Below, piece by piece: positions 44,115-52,477 of a DNA stretch of 64,000 bases. Every line of letters begins with the position of its first letter. Position 1 is the first letter of the stretch. Made by a program: the position numbers and the translations under genes. Under the pieces are notes generated by a model, which saw nothing but the letters and a program-made list of their open reading frames with translations, was not told the origin of the DNA and ran no database searches. This DNA comes from Tenacibaculum adriaticum (GTDB lineage: Bacteria > Bacteroidota > Bacteroidia > Flavobacteriales > Flavobacteriaceae): positions 822,721 through 886,720 of the forward strand of contig NZ_VNIA01000001.1 in the NCBI RefSeq assembly GCF_008124875.1, read 5' to 3'.

Positions 44115-44732
44115 ATGGGATTAAACAAAGTGATAGTTGCCAGCTTCAAGAGAGGCTTTGAAGAAAAATGCTTTAAGCTGATAACAGAATCTTATGTTTC
44201 AGCTGTAGAAACTAAGGTTGTTAAACTAAACTGGGATGAAAATGACATCACTTCAGAACTTCATCAACATATTCAAGACAATCCTCTCAGATTAGAATGG
44301 AATATTCACTCTAATGTTGAGAAACATCTTCCCAAAGATGATTTAAAGAAGGAAAAAGGCTTTGCTGCTAAACTACCCAGAATTGACCTTTGTTTCGCGG
44401 TTATAAGCTTTAAACTTGAATATGTCTATCATATGGAAGCCAAAAATCTAAAGGAAAAAGACTCTAGTTTAAAGCGACGTTATATAAAAACCGGAATCGA
44501 CAACTTTTTGTCAAAAAAATATGAGAATGGATGTCTACTTGGATATGTCTTAGAAGGGGCTTTACATAAATCTGTTTATGGAATAAATAAACTTCTGAAG
44601 AAAGACAGAAGAGAGATAGAATCTTTAAATAAAAAAGAGAATCACTTACATAATGACTATTACGAATCTCAGCATCCAAATGATTTCTTGATTAAACATT
44701 TTATTTTTGACTTTACTTCTTTAAGTGCATAA
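44115..44732 (+). CDS. PD-(D/E)XK-like protein paired with the methylase
   Basis: A 205-residue protein I do not recognise as a named family. A candidate nuclease core is visible: Asp91 in LPRIDLCF, then E108-A-K110 in YHMEAKNL about 17 residues on, with hydrophobic strands on either side, the D...ExK pattern of restriction-type nucleases. A Tyr/Lys-rich stretch follows (RRYIKTGIDNFLSKKY). The 2-base spacing to the methylase gene means co-translation. It could supply the cleavage activity of the pair. The motif is short and could be coincidental. Confidence 0.6.
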   Translation: MGLNKVIVASFKRGFEEKCFKLITESYVSAVETKVVKLNWDENDITSELHQHIQDNPLRLEWNIHSNVEKHLPKDDLKKEKGFAAKLPRIDLCFAVISFKLEYVYHMEAKNLKEKDSSLKRRYIKTGIDNFLSKKYENGCLLGYVLEGALHKSVYGINKLLKKDRREIESLNKKENHLHNDYYESQHPNDFLIKHFIFDFTSLSA

Positions 44733-44902
44733 ATTAAATGACGTTTCAGAGACATTCTACGAAGGTTTTTACTTATATTAAACATCATTTCTAGAGAAAC
44801 TTATTAAAAATTATGTAATTTATTTTAACCATATTTTTATTTCTAAATAGACTTGATATGTAATATATTTTAGATTTTTAAGGACTTCATTAAAAAACTC
44901 TT

Positions 44903-45571
44903 TCATAACCCTAATTTTAAATGATTAATAATTCCTAGTAAAATAGAAAGTGATACAGCTCTAACATTTTTTATTTTTGCGAAATAATCTGCTTCATCAG
45001 TGTTTGTCATAAAGCCCAGTTCAACCAATACAGCAGGATAATTATTAGCTTCCCTCAACACTTGAAAATTATTGAATTTTATGCCTCGTTTTTTCAACCT
45101 TAATTCTTTTGTGGCTTCGTCTAATATGGATAACCCCAAGCCAATTGAGGTTTTAGTATTTTCTCTATCTGAATTGTGTACATAAACTTCAATACCTCTT
45201 GAAAAAGTTTGTGAGGCGTTACAATGCAGAGAAACAAAGACATCTGCATTTAATCCTTTCGCTAATTTATTTCTATCAGATAAAGAAATTAAAGTGTCTG
45301 TAGACCTCGTTACATAAATATCTAGTTCCTCTTTAAAAAACACCCTGTTTAGTTTTAAAATTTCTTTAGTGACATTTAAAACCACATCTTTTTCCAGGAG
45401 GCCATTTATACCTATCGTACCCGAATCCATTCCACCATGTCCGGGATCAATTACCACCACTTTTTTCTGACCAAAAATCAAACAGATTTTTAGCAGTAAC
45501 AGCACAAAAATGACGTTTTTTAGTTTCACTAACCTCGAAAGTTTTTGGGTTATCAACAAGCCACATTTCAT
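44903..45571 (-). CDS. N-acetylmuramoyl-L-alanine amidase
   Basis: A 222-residue zinc amidase (Amidase_3 type). Conserved elements are VVIDPGHGGMDSGTIG with the zinc His, the Glu of LLEKDVVLNV, the SLHCNAS with a second zinc His, and near the end PAVLVELGFMTN. It has a membrane segment or signal at the N-terminus (residues 17-33). It cuts the peptide from the glycan strand of peptidoglycan. Placed divergently beside the tra operon, it probably opens the wall for the mating pore, the job VirB1-type enzymes do elsewhere. Confidence 0.93.
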   Translation of the reverse strand: MKCGLLITQKLSRLVKLKNVIFVLLLLKICLIFGQKKVVVIDPGHGGMDSGTIGINGLLEKDVVLNVTKEILKLNRVFFKEELDIYVTRSTDTLISLSDRNKLAKGLNADVFVSLHCNASQTFSRGIEVYVHNSDRENTKTSIGLGLSILDEATKELRLKKRGIKFNNFQVLREANNYPAVLVELGFMTNTDEADYFAKIKNVRAVSLSILLGIINHLKLGL

Positions 45572-45615
45572 TTATCATATAAATTAATGTCATTTCACAC
45601 CAAATTGGCACATCC

Positions 45616-45658
45616 TACTATAAATAGTATTTTATTAACAATAAACTGATTATCAGTT
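45616..45658. promoter_or_regulatory. Two perfect palindromes in the amidase/tra divergent region
   Basis: TACTAT-AA-ATAGTA (45616-45629) and AACTGAT-T-ATCAGTT (45644-45658) are both exact and lie 14 bases apart between the divergent amidase and traE genes. This is a good position for a shared repressor. Perfect palindromes of this size are less surprising in AT-rich DNA, so this is suggestive only. Confidence 0.4.
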
Positions 45659-45724
45659 ATTTGAACTACAATATACAGTATTTTTCGAATATCAAAAACT
45701 AACAAATTTTAAATCTATTTCGAT

Positions 45725-46012
45725 ATGAAAAAATCACTGTATCTAACATTGTTATTATTACTTATTTCTACCTCCATGTTTGCACAAATTGGAGGCATTG
45801 AGGATTCTGTAGATGACATTTCCAATACCATCAGATCCATTTTTCCAATCATTTTGGGAGTTATCTTTTTAGTAGGGTTTCTTTTTAATGCAGGCCATTT
45901 CTTTGGTGAAAATGCAGACCTTAAAAAGGGTATTACCAGAGTATTGGTATTTGTACTCATAGCCGGAGCGGTTGTGGGCATCTTCACCTATTTAATCGGA
46001 ATTGTGGTATAG
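45725..46012 (+). CDS. traE: TraE-type protein (DUF4134), VirB2-like pilin candidate
   Basis: A 95-residue protein with a signal peptide (to MFAQ, about residue 21) and two hydrophobic helices (FPIILGVIFLVGFLFNAG; VLVFVLIAGAVVGIFTYLIG) joined by a charged loop, as in small conjugative pilins. It is the first gene of the tra operon, 2 bases before traF, in the order found in Bacteroides conjugative transposons. The pilin role is inferred from topology and position. Confidence 0.88.
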   Translation: MKKSLYLTLLLLLISTSMFAQIGGIEDSVDDISNTIRSIFPIILGVIFLVGFLFNAGHFFGENADLKKGITRVLVFVLIAGAVVGIFTYLIGIVV

Positions 46013-46014
46013 TT

Positions 46015-46296
46015 ATGAAACGATACGAGGTTTATAAAAACATCCGAAAGCGGGCAATGATTATGGGCTTGCCTATTTCGCTGTTTGCACTACAAATGAC
46101 ATCAGTAATTGGTTCCTTATTGTTTATCATTTTTTCATTCAGCTTTACAGTCATTATCTCGGTATTTCTGTTTAATGCAACATTATTTGTTGGGTTGACG
46201 CAATTTGCTAGAAACCCTGGCTTGCTAAATTTCAAAAAGGTATTCCCAAAAACTGTAAGTATTAAAAAAGACTCTCTATTTTTCTATGAAGATTAA
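46015..46296 (+). CDS. traF: TraF-type protein (DUF4133), VirB3-like
   Basis: A 93-residue protein with two adjacent membrane helices at about 20-65 and a short soluble tail (VFPKTVSIKKDSLFFYED). Size, topology and position between the pilin-like gene and the VirB4-type ATPase match VirB3 of type IV secretion systems. It overlaps the traG start by 11 bases. Confidence 0.87.
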   Translation: MKRYEVYKNIRKRAMIMGLPISLFALQMTSVIGSLLFIIFSFSFTVIISVFLFNATLFVGLTQFARNPGLLNFKKVFPKTVSIKKDSLFFYED

Positions 46297-48679
46297 TCTA
46301 TCTGCATATCACCCTATTCTAGATATTCAAGGCAACCTGTTGTTTGCCAATAATGGAAATATTGTGCTGTGTTTTAAGGGAAATTTACCTGAAATTTATT
46401 CGCTGTCTGAGTCTGATTTTGAAGATATACATGGAGCGTGGTTTCAGGCATTTAAATCTTTGCCAACAAGCACAGTTATTCATAAGCAAGATGTTTATCA
46501 AAAGGAAAAATATGATGCGAATGAACTACCTAATAATTCCTTTTTAGAACAAGCTACCCACAATTATTTTAAAAGTAGGGATTATCTAAAGCATCAAAGT
46601 TACCTATTCTTTATCATGCCTTTTAATAAAACACTTAACAATGCCAAATTCATCAATCCATTCCGAAAAGTTGAAAAGGGAATTCATAAAAAAATGGATC
46701 ACCATGTAACCGAGTTTATGAAAGCTGTGAATGATGCTGTATCCTTTATTAACAATAGTAGAAAGGTATCAATATTACCAATGAGCCAAAATGAAATCCT
46801 AGATTACACCAACAATTACTTCAATGGCTTTAATACCGATTTTGATACCGATGTACAATTAAAAAAGAAGCATATTGAAATTGGAGATTACTATTTTGAT
46901 GTACTAGCTGTAAACAGTGAGTTGTGTTTTGGTGAGGCTGTTCAAAGCAGTAAAAATAATGATAAGTTCACTTCTGATGATTTTATTTTTCATCAAGGTT
47001 TTATTGATGGTTTAGGATTAAATCTAAATGAGAATCATACTGTCAATCAAATCATCTATTTAGATGATAAGCATAAATGGCGAAAGTTGCTGGATAAGAA
47101 AATTGAAGAGCTCAACAAGAGTTCTAATTTCGGCACACAAAATAAAGTGGTACTGAAGAAAATTGAGTATATCGTTGGACAGATTAATGAAGACGATTCA
47201 TCACGAATAATTCGTGGACATCTTAATGTTATCTTTTGGGCTCAAGAAGCTCAGGAACTAAATAGGATTGCCTCTAAAATAAAGACTGAGTTTAAGGAAT
47301 TGGACATAGTGCCTTATTACCCAAAGGGTGAAGAAAGGAAGAACTATTTTCTGAACAGTTATGCTTGCTTTTCATCTAATTTTTCCAATGAAGATTTATA
47401 TGTAACGGATTTAAAACACGCATTGTGTTTATTTATAAATAATAGTAACTATAAATCTGATGATACTGGAATCATCTTTAATGAAAGACAATACAACATT
47501 CCTGTTTTAAAAGATGTATGGGATGAGCAAAAGAAACGTATCAAAGCAAGGAATTTTGCCATTTTCGCACCCACTGGGGAAGGAAAATCCTTTTTGGCAA
47601 ACAATATACTTCGACAGTATTTTGAGCAAAAGGTCCGACTGGTAATTATTGATTTAGGAGGATCTTATTCAAAGTTTGCCAAATTCTACCCGGAACAATA
47701 TATCATTCTGAGATATGAGCAAGGAAAAAATCTAGGAATCAATCCGTTCTATATATCTTCAAAAGAAGATTTAACACCAGAGCGATTAGAAGACTTGGGA
47801 ATATTTATATTAGAACTCCTCGCTTTAAAAGAAGCTACCAAAGCACATGAGGTAGCCATAAAAAAAGTACTTCGCTATTACTATCAAATTATAAGCGATA
47901 ATTATTCATTGGCTTCTTTATACCAGTTTGTTGATTCAAAAAAAGACACCATTATTCAGGAACTCAAAATTCAGGAAGAGCATTTTAGTGTTTATAATTT
48001 TTTACACATTCTTTCAGAGTATGTAGATGATGGTTTGTATAGTTTTTTATTCAGTGTTAGGGAAGACCAAACCTATAAGATTGAAGACAAACGAATGATT
48101 GTCTTTGAAATGGATGAAGTCAAGGACAACAAAGAGATTCTTTCGGTAATGTTGAAGCTGATTAAATCAGCTATACAACGGACCATTTGGCGTAACCGTT
48201 CAGAGCGAGGTATTATCTTATTCGATGAGTTTGCCAAACAGTTAAAATTTGCGAATGTATTGGAAAGCGTAGAGTTTTATTACCAAGCTATCAGAAAACA
48301 AAATGGAGCTATTGGCATTATTCTACAATCCATCAATCAGTTACCGAATAATTCTACTTCGGCAAGTATTTTAGAAAACACACAAGTAATCTATAGCCTT
48401 CGTAATGAAAAAGGGTATCAAGAACTACAGCAAAGATTAAATCTCTCCAGCCACGATTTAAACCAATTAAAATCTATTCGCAACAACTTAACTGGAGAGC
48501 GTAAGTACACCGAAATGTTCATCAAAATAGGTAATGAAAGCAACATCTTTCGATTGGAAGTGCCTAAAGAAGTTTTTGCTGCCTATCTAACAGATGGAAA
48601 AGAAAGCGAACAAATTATGGCTTTATATGAAGAACACGGTTCAATGGAAAAAGCCATTAACATATTTACTAATTCTTAA
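46286..48679 (+). CDS. traG: TraG-type conjugation ATPase, VirB4-like
   Basis: A 797-residue cytoplasmic-side ATPase. Walker A is APTGEGKSF at about 428-436 and Walker B is RGIILFDEFAK at about 642-652, with the later SINQLPNN and RNEKGYQELQ segments typical of VirB4. It powers pilus assembly or substrate transfer in the mating pore. In CTnDOT nomenclature TraG is this pore ATPase, not the coupling protein. Both Walker motifs are intact, so nothing suggests decay. Confidence 0.93.
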   Translation: MKINLSAYHPILDIQGNLLFANNGNIVLCFKGNLPEIYSLSESDFEDIHGAWFQAFKSLPTSTVIHKQDVYQKEKYDANELPNNSFLEQATHNYFKSRDYLKHQSYLFFIMPFNKTLNNAKFINPFRKVEKGIHKKMDHHVTEFMKAVNDAVSFINNSRKVSILPMSQNEILDYTNNYFNGFNTDFDTDVQLKKKHIEIGDYYFDVLAVNSELCFGEAVQSSKNNDKFTSDDFIFHQGFIDGLGLNLNENHTVNQIIYLDDKHKWRKLLDKKIEELNKSSNFGTQNKVVLKKIEYIVGQINEDDSSRIIRGHLNVIFWAQEAQELNRIASKIKTEFKELDIVPYYPKGEERKNYFLNSYACFSSNFSNEDLYVTDLKHALCLFINNSNYKSDDTGIIFNERQYNIPVLKDVWDEQKKRIKARNFAIFAPTGEGKSFLANNILRQYFEQKVRLVIIDLGGSYSKFAKFYPEQYIILRYEQGKNLGINPFYISSKEDLTPERLEDLGIFILELLALKEATKAHEVAIKKVLRYYYQIISDNYSLASLYQFVDSKKDTIIQELKIQEEHFSVYNFLHILSEYVDDGLYSFLFSVREDQTYKIEDKRMIVFEMDEVKDNKEILSVMLKLIKSAIQRTIWRNRSERGIILFDEFAKQLKFANVLESVEFYYQAIRKQNGAIGIILQSINQLPNNSTSASILENTQVIYSLRNEKGYQELQQRLNLSSHDLNQLKSIRNNLTGERKYTEMFIKIGNESNIFRLEVPKEVFAAYLTDGKESEQIMALYEEHGSMEKAINIFTNS

Positions 48680-48690
48680 ACTCAAGAACA

Positions 48691-49260
48691 ATGAAAAAAA
48701 CAATTTTATCCGCAATGTTACTCATACTTGTGAATGCCACTGGTACTGCCCAAGGGATGCCAGTATATGACAATACCAATTTTATCAGTTTAGCAAAACA
48801 GCTTCTGGAATCAGGGAAACACACTACACAACTATTAAAGACAGTTGACTTTTTACAAAAGCAAAAAGAACGAATTGAACAGGTAAGTAATGTAATTCAG
48901 CAGTTAAACGCAGTACATGAAGTTATTCAGAACAACCAACAGTTGTTTAATATGGTTCAAGGCGATTTACAAGAGATTTTAAACTCACCTTATATCAAAC
49001 CAGACGAAGTTAATCGAGTAACAGAATCATTTACGCAAATAATAGAAAACTCTACGTCCAGTGTCAACTATATCAATCAAATCTTATCCAATGGAAATCT
49101 GAAAATGACAGATGCAGAACGTGCGGAGGTGCTAAAAGAACATGAGCTGAAATCTCAGGAGATGGTTGCTGAAGTACAGGCAAAAACAAGACGCTACCGA
49201 GAGATTATTTCCTTTAGAAGAATGCAGGATATTATTAATAACCGAGAAACAAATTATTAA
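48691..49260 (+). CDS. traI: TraI-type conjugal transfer protein (DUF4141)
   Basis: A 189-residue exported protein with signal peptide to GTAQ (about residue 20), then mostly alpha-helix with coiled-coil character (VDFLQKQKERIEQVSNVIQQL). It resembles the DUF4141 proteins at this place in Bacteroides conjugation operons and the VirB5 pilus-tip group by topology. It starts 11 bases after traG and ends 5 bases before traJ. Confidence 0.82.
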   Translation: MKKTILSAMLLILVNATGTAQGMPVYDNTNFISLAKQLLESGKHTTQLLKTVDFLQKQKERIEQVSNVIQQLNAVHEVIQNNQQLFNMVQGDLQEILNSPYIKPDEVNRVTESFTQIIENSTSSVNYINQILSNGNLKMTDAERAEVLKEHELKSQEMVAEVQAKTRRYREIISFRRMQDIINNRETNY

Positions 49261-49265
49261 AAAAC

Positions 49266-50096
49266 ATGTTTTTAGGAATAGGATTAGAATATATAGATGC
49301 CGTTTTTACTACTATTAAGAATAGTGACTTTTCTCAGTACACCATTACGGGGATGAAGACATTGGCTATTCTGTTCTTTCTGATCAATATTCTTAAGAAG
49401 TATAATGAGGGTATCGCTTCAACGGATGGCCATACTTGGGGCTTGACACCCACAGAACTAGCTAAGAATTTTGCCATTGTTATCATTGTGATTTTATCTA
49501 CACAGGTTTTGAGTGTATTTGATTCCATTTTGCTAGCTATTGAAAACCAATATAGAGATACGGCTCCGGCACTCCTTCCTTTGCAGATGCAGGATATAGA
49601 TTTGGAAGAGGATGTGGGTGCCTTGGAAGCCGCCAAAAAAGCACTGGCAATGTTATATGAAGCACTGGTAACCCCATTATATGGATTAAAGATATTGTCT
49701 TTTATTATTGGCATATTTTTATGGTTGATAGACTTGTTTATTTACCCATTATTTCTTGCAGAACGTTTCTTTTTATTAGGAATCATGCAAGCCTTTTTTC
49801 CATTAGTGATAAGTCTTGCAGTATTTGAAAAATTCAGAACATTGGCTTATAATTTTTTTAAGCTGTATGCTGGCGTGTATATGCTTGTTCCTGCCTTTTT
49901 TCTGGTAAACGTATTTGTAAATAATCTGTATACAGAAATCAATACCAACTTTTGGAACAGTCTTTTTGGAACTGATTGGGGTAGTGAGTTCTTTGCACCA
50001 TTGATTCAGTTAGGTTCTGTTGGTTTTATTGTATTTCTAAAATTCAAGTTATACCGTCGTGCTACTTCTTTTGTTTTTAAACTTTTTGTTACATAA
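49266..50096 (+). CDS. traJ: TraJ-type membrane protein, VirB6-like
   Basis: A 276-residue inner-membrane protein with five or more hydrophobic segments (for example MKTLAILFFLINIL, FAIVIIVILSTQVL, FFLLGIMQAFFPLVISLAVF in parts). It carries the usual TraJ/VirB6 central loop with RFFLLGIMQAFFP. It should form the membrane channel of the mating pore. Confidence 0.85.
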   Translation: MFLGIGLEYIDAVFTTIKNSDFSQYTITGMKTLAILFFLINILKKYNEGIASTDGHTWGLTPTELAKNFAIVIIVILSTQVLSVFDSILLAIENQYRDTAPALLPLQMQDIDLEEDVGALEAAKKALAMLYEALVTPLYGLKILSFIIGIFLWLIDLFIYPLFLAERFFLLGIMQAFFPLVISLAVFEKFRTLAYNFFKLYAGVYMLVPAFFLVNVFVNNLYTEINTNFWNSLFGTDWGSEFFAPLIQLGSVGFIVFLKFKLYRRATSFVFKLFVT

Positions 50097-50109
50097 TCTC
50101 AATAATTAT

Positions 50110-50742
50110 ATGAAAACACCTTATAAGAATATATATAATGTATTAAAAATTAATCGCTTCATAGTATTAACAGTAGTGGCTGCTGCGCTACTTACAAGTA
50201 TCATCTCTATAGTAATGGTTGTAAAGCTCCATAAAGAGAGTGTTAATAATGCTTTTGTGGTGAATGGAGATGGGCAAGTGATTCCTTTAAAGATGATATC
50301 ACAATTAGAGAATCTAAGTGTTGAAGCTTTAGCGCATTTAGATCTGTTTCACACTTATTTTTATAACATAGATGCCAGTAATTACGAAAAGAATTTAGAA
50401 AGGGCATTGTGGTTAGGAAATAGTTCTGTAGATGCTTTATACAGACAAAAGAAAGCAGATGGAGTTTATAACAGATTACTTCAGTATTCTTTAGTGCAAA
50501 AAGTGTTGAGTATCGATTCTAAAATAGATACACAAAGTGAACCTTATCGGTTTGAAACTAAAACCATTTTTGAAATTAACAGGGGTTCAATAGTTGATAC
50601 TTATGAATTAACTACCACAGGAAATATAATTCATGTTAACCGGAACTTCCCCAAAAACACACATGGATTATTGATTACCAATTTTTTTGAAAATACATTA
50701 CGAAAAACAGAAGATTATAACGATGAAAATAGAAAAGAATAA
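50110..50742 (+). CDS. traK: TraK-type protein, VirB8-like
   Basis: A 210-residue protein with a single N-terminal membrane helix (FIVLTVVAAALLTSIISIVMVV in parts) and a periplasmic domain of about 170 residues, the plan of VirB8. I chose the ATG at 50110 (MKTPYKNIYNVLK); an in-frame TTG at 50059 lies inside traJ and would add a hydrophobic stretch not seen in the family. The stop overlaps the traM start by 20 bases. Confidence 0.88.
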   Translation: MKTPYKNIYNVLKINRFIVLTVVAAALLTSIISIVMVVKLHKESVNNAFVVNGDGQVIPLKMISQLENLSVEALAHLDLFHTYFYNIDASNYEKNLERALWLGNSSVDALYRQKKADGVYNRLLQYSLVQKVLSIDSKIDTQSEPYRFETKTIFEINRGSIVDTYELTTTGNIIHVNRNFPKNTHGLLITNFFENTLRKTEDYNDENRKE

Positions 50743-51655
50743 AATTATCTTTGCGGGAGTGATATTATGTGTAGTGTTATTTATAGCATCTTATGCTGTC
50801 ATTGCTTTTGGAGATAATGAAGAACCAACCCTTGAGAATAATCAAATTCCAGTTCCTGAATTGAAAGATGAGCAAAAGGAATATAAATCCAAACTAGAAG
50901 CATTGGATGACTTAAAGGAAGTACGACAAACCAATGCACCTAGTATTTATGATGAACGCTTGTTGGATTCTACTGGTGTATATGATCCAGACTTACTGGA
51001 AAAAGAAAAGAAGCGAAAGATTGACAGTATCTATAAAGAAGGAAGAATAAGTTATACGGAAGTTTCACACAGTAAATCATCCGTTTCTATAAAACCAGCA
51101 TTGAAAATTGATAAGGATACAACTCAAAAGATTAAAAATCAGGAAACTTTAGTTGATGTAAAAAAACTAGGTTTAGAACATCAATTATTTTTTGCTTCCA
51201 ATCCTCAAGAAAATGAGAATTTATTAGTTACAAACACTGATGCTCAAATTTTTGTTCGGGTTGATGGAACCCAAACCGTTAGACAAAATTATCGTTTAGA
51301 GATGCGCTTGACAAAAGATGCAACGATCATTGGCAAGCATTTACCGAAAAACACTGCTATTTATGGTTTTGTAAAGTTTCAGCCTAATCGTACAATGATT
51401 TCTATTGAGCATATCAACCACCAACCGATAAAGCTAACCGCGCATGATTTTCAAGATGGTAGTGAAGGAATTTACATAGAGAACAGCTTTAGAGCTGATG
51501 TTAGACAGCAGCTAGTAAGTGACGCTGTTAATGATATAAACATTGCAGGCATTCCACAAGTAAGTGGTGTTAAAAGATTATTTCAAAAAAACAACCGTAA
51601 TGTAAGAGTTACTATTGCAGATAACTATCAACTCATCCTAAAATTAAAACAATAA
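50723..51655 (+). CDS. traM: TraM-type protein, VirB10-like
   Basis: A 310-residue protein starting at ATG 50723 (MKIEKNKIIFAG); an upstream in-frame TTG lies deep in traK. An N-terminal membrane helix (IIFAGVILCVVLFIASYAVI in parts) is followed by a charged, Pro-containing linker and a C-terminal beta-rich domain (VRVDGTQTVRQNYRLEMRL, FVKFQPNRTMISIEHI in parts), the TraM/VirB10 layout that spans the periplasm and links the ATPases to the outer-membrane ring. Confidence 0.88.
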   Translation: MKIEKNKIIFAGVILCVVLFIASYAVIAFGDNEEPTLENNQIPVPELKDEQKEYKSKLEALDDLKEVRQTNAPSIYDERLLDSTGVYDPDLLEKEKKRKIDSIYKEGRISYTEVSHSKSSVSIKPALKIDKDTTQKIKNQETLVDVKKLGLEHQLFFASNPQENENLLVTNTDAQIFVRVDGTQTVRQNYRLEMRLTKDATIIGKHLPKNTAIYGFVKFQPNRTMISIEHINHQPIKLTAHDFQDGSEGIYIENSFRADVRQQLVSDAVNDINIAGIPQVSGVKRLFQKNNRNVRVTIADNYQLILKLKQ

Positions 51656-51685
51656 CCTCTAAGAGGTATTTAAAAAATCACTCTA

Positions 51686-52477
51686 ATGAAAAAATATTTA
51701 ATCATACTTGTACTTATGAGTACAACTTTAAACGCACAACAAAAGTTGGATACTATTTATGCCAATGAGCATAAAAATGTTGCGCTATTTTTTCCTAAAC
51801 CCATTCGGCAAGGAATTACTGGAGCTTCCAATTTTGTTTTTACTTATAATAGAGAAAAAGAACAATACTTTGGACTACTACAGGCACAACCAGGAATTGA
51901 AAGTAATTTATTAGCAGTTACTAATGATGGAGAGGTGTATTCCTACATTTTAAAATATTCCAAGGAGCTTCCAAAGCTGAATTATTTTGTTTCCGGTACA
52001 GAAAGTGTCGGTAATGAAATTCCAACCCTAATAAATGAAAAACCGAATATAGAACTTAGTTTAGTAGACAAAAAAAAGAATAAGTTTTTTGAAAACTTTA
52101 GTCGATTTTTATTGAAGTCAAAATATGAAAATCTTAAGACAAAAAGGAATAAAGGGTTAAAATTGGGACTTCAAAAAGTAGTATATCAAAGTTCTGAAGT
52201 GTATTTGGTTGTGGAGTTTACTAATAATTCAAGAATTGATTTTGAAATTGATTATTTGAATGTGTATCGAGTAAATGGCAATAAAAAACGTAAGGCTTCT
52301 TATCAAAAATTGCAACAAGAAACTGTTTATAAACACCTGTTTCCTGGTATGGTAAAGAATAAGCAATCTAAACGATTTGTATTAGTATTACCAAAGTTTG
52401 TTTTGGGAAATAGCGAGAAATTAGAATTGGAAATGCAAGAATTTAAAGGAAGTAGAAAAATTGTTTTTAAATACTAA
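51686..52477 (+). CDS. traN: TraN-type protein (DUF4138), VirB9-like
   Basis: A 263-residue periplasmic protein with signal peptide to LNAQ (about residue 17), then a beta-rich N-domain (YANEHKNVALFFPKPIRQGITGASNFVFTYN in parts) and a C-terminal domain (EVYLVVEFTNNSRIDFEIDYL), matching the DUF4138 family, the VirB9-like outer-ring component. Its stop overlaps that of the convergent integrase by three bases, so the tra operon is cut off here: traO, traP and traQ, which normally follow, are absent. Confidence 0.88.
   Translation: MKKYLIILVLMSTTLNAQQKLDTIYANEHKNVALFFPKPIRQGITGASNFVFTYNREKEQYFGLLQAQPGIESNLLAVTNDGEVYSYILKYSKELPKLNYFVSGTESVGNEIPTLINEKPNIELSLVDKKKNKFFENFSRFLLKSKYENLKTKRNKGLKLGLQKVVYQSSEVYLVVEFTNNSRIDFEIDYLNVYRVNGNKKRKASYQKLQQETVYKHLFPGMVKNKQSKRFVLVLPKFVLGNSEKLELEMQEFKGSRKIVFKY

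Noticed and set aside
44733..44902. Promoter or small RNA between the nuclease-like gene and the amidase
   Set aside because: Nothing beyond AT-rich sequence; no consensus box or stable hairpin seen.
49334..49714. 126-codon open frame on the minus strand inside traJ
   Set aside because: Shadow of the membrane protein gene; no start signal or family pattern.
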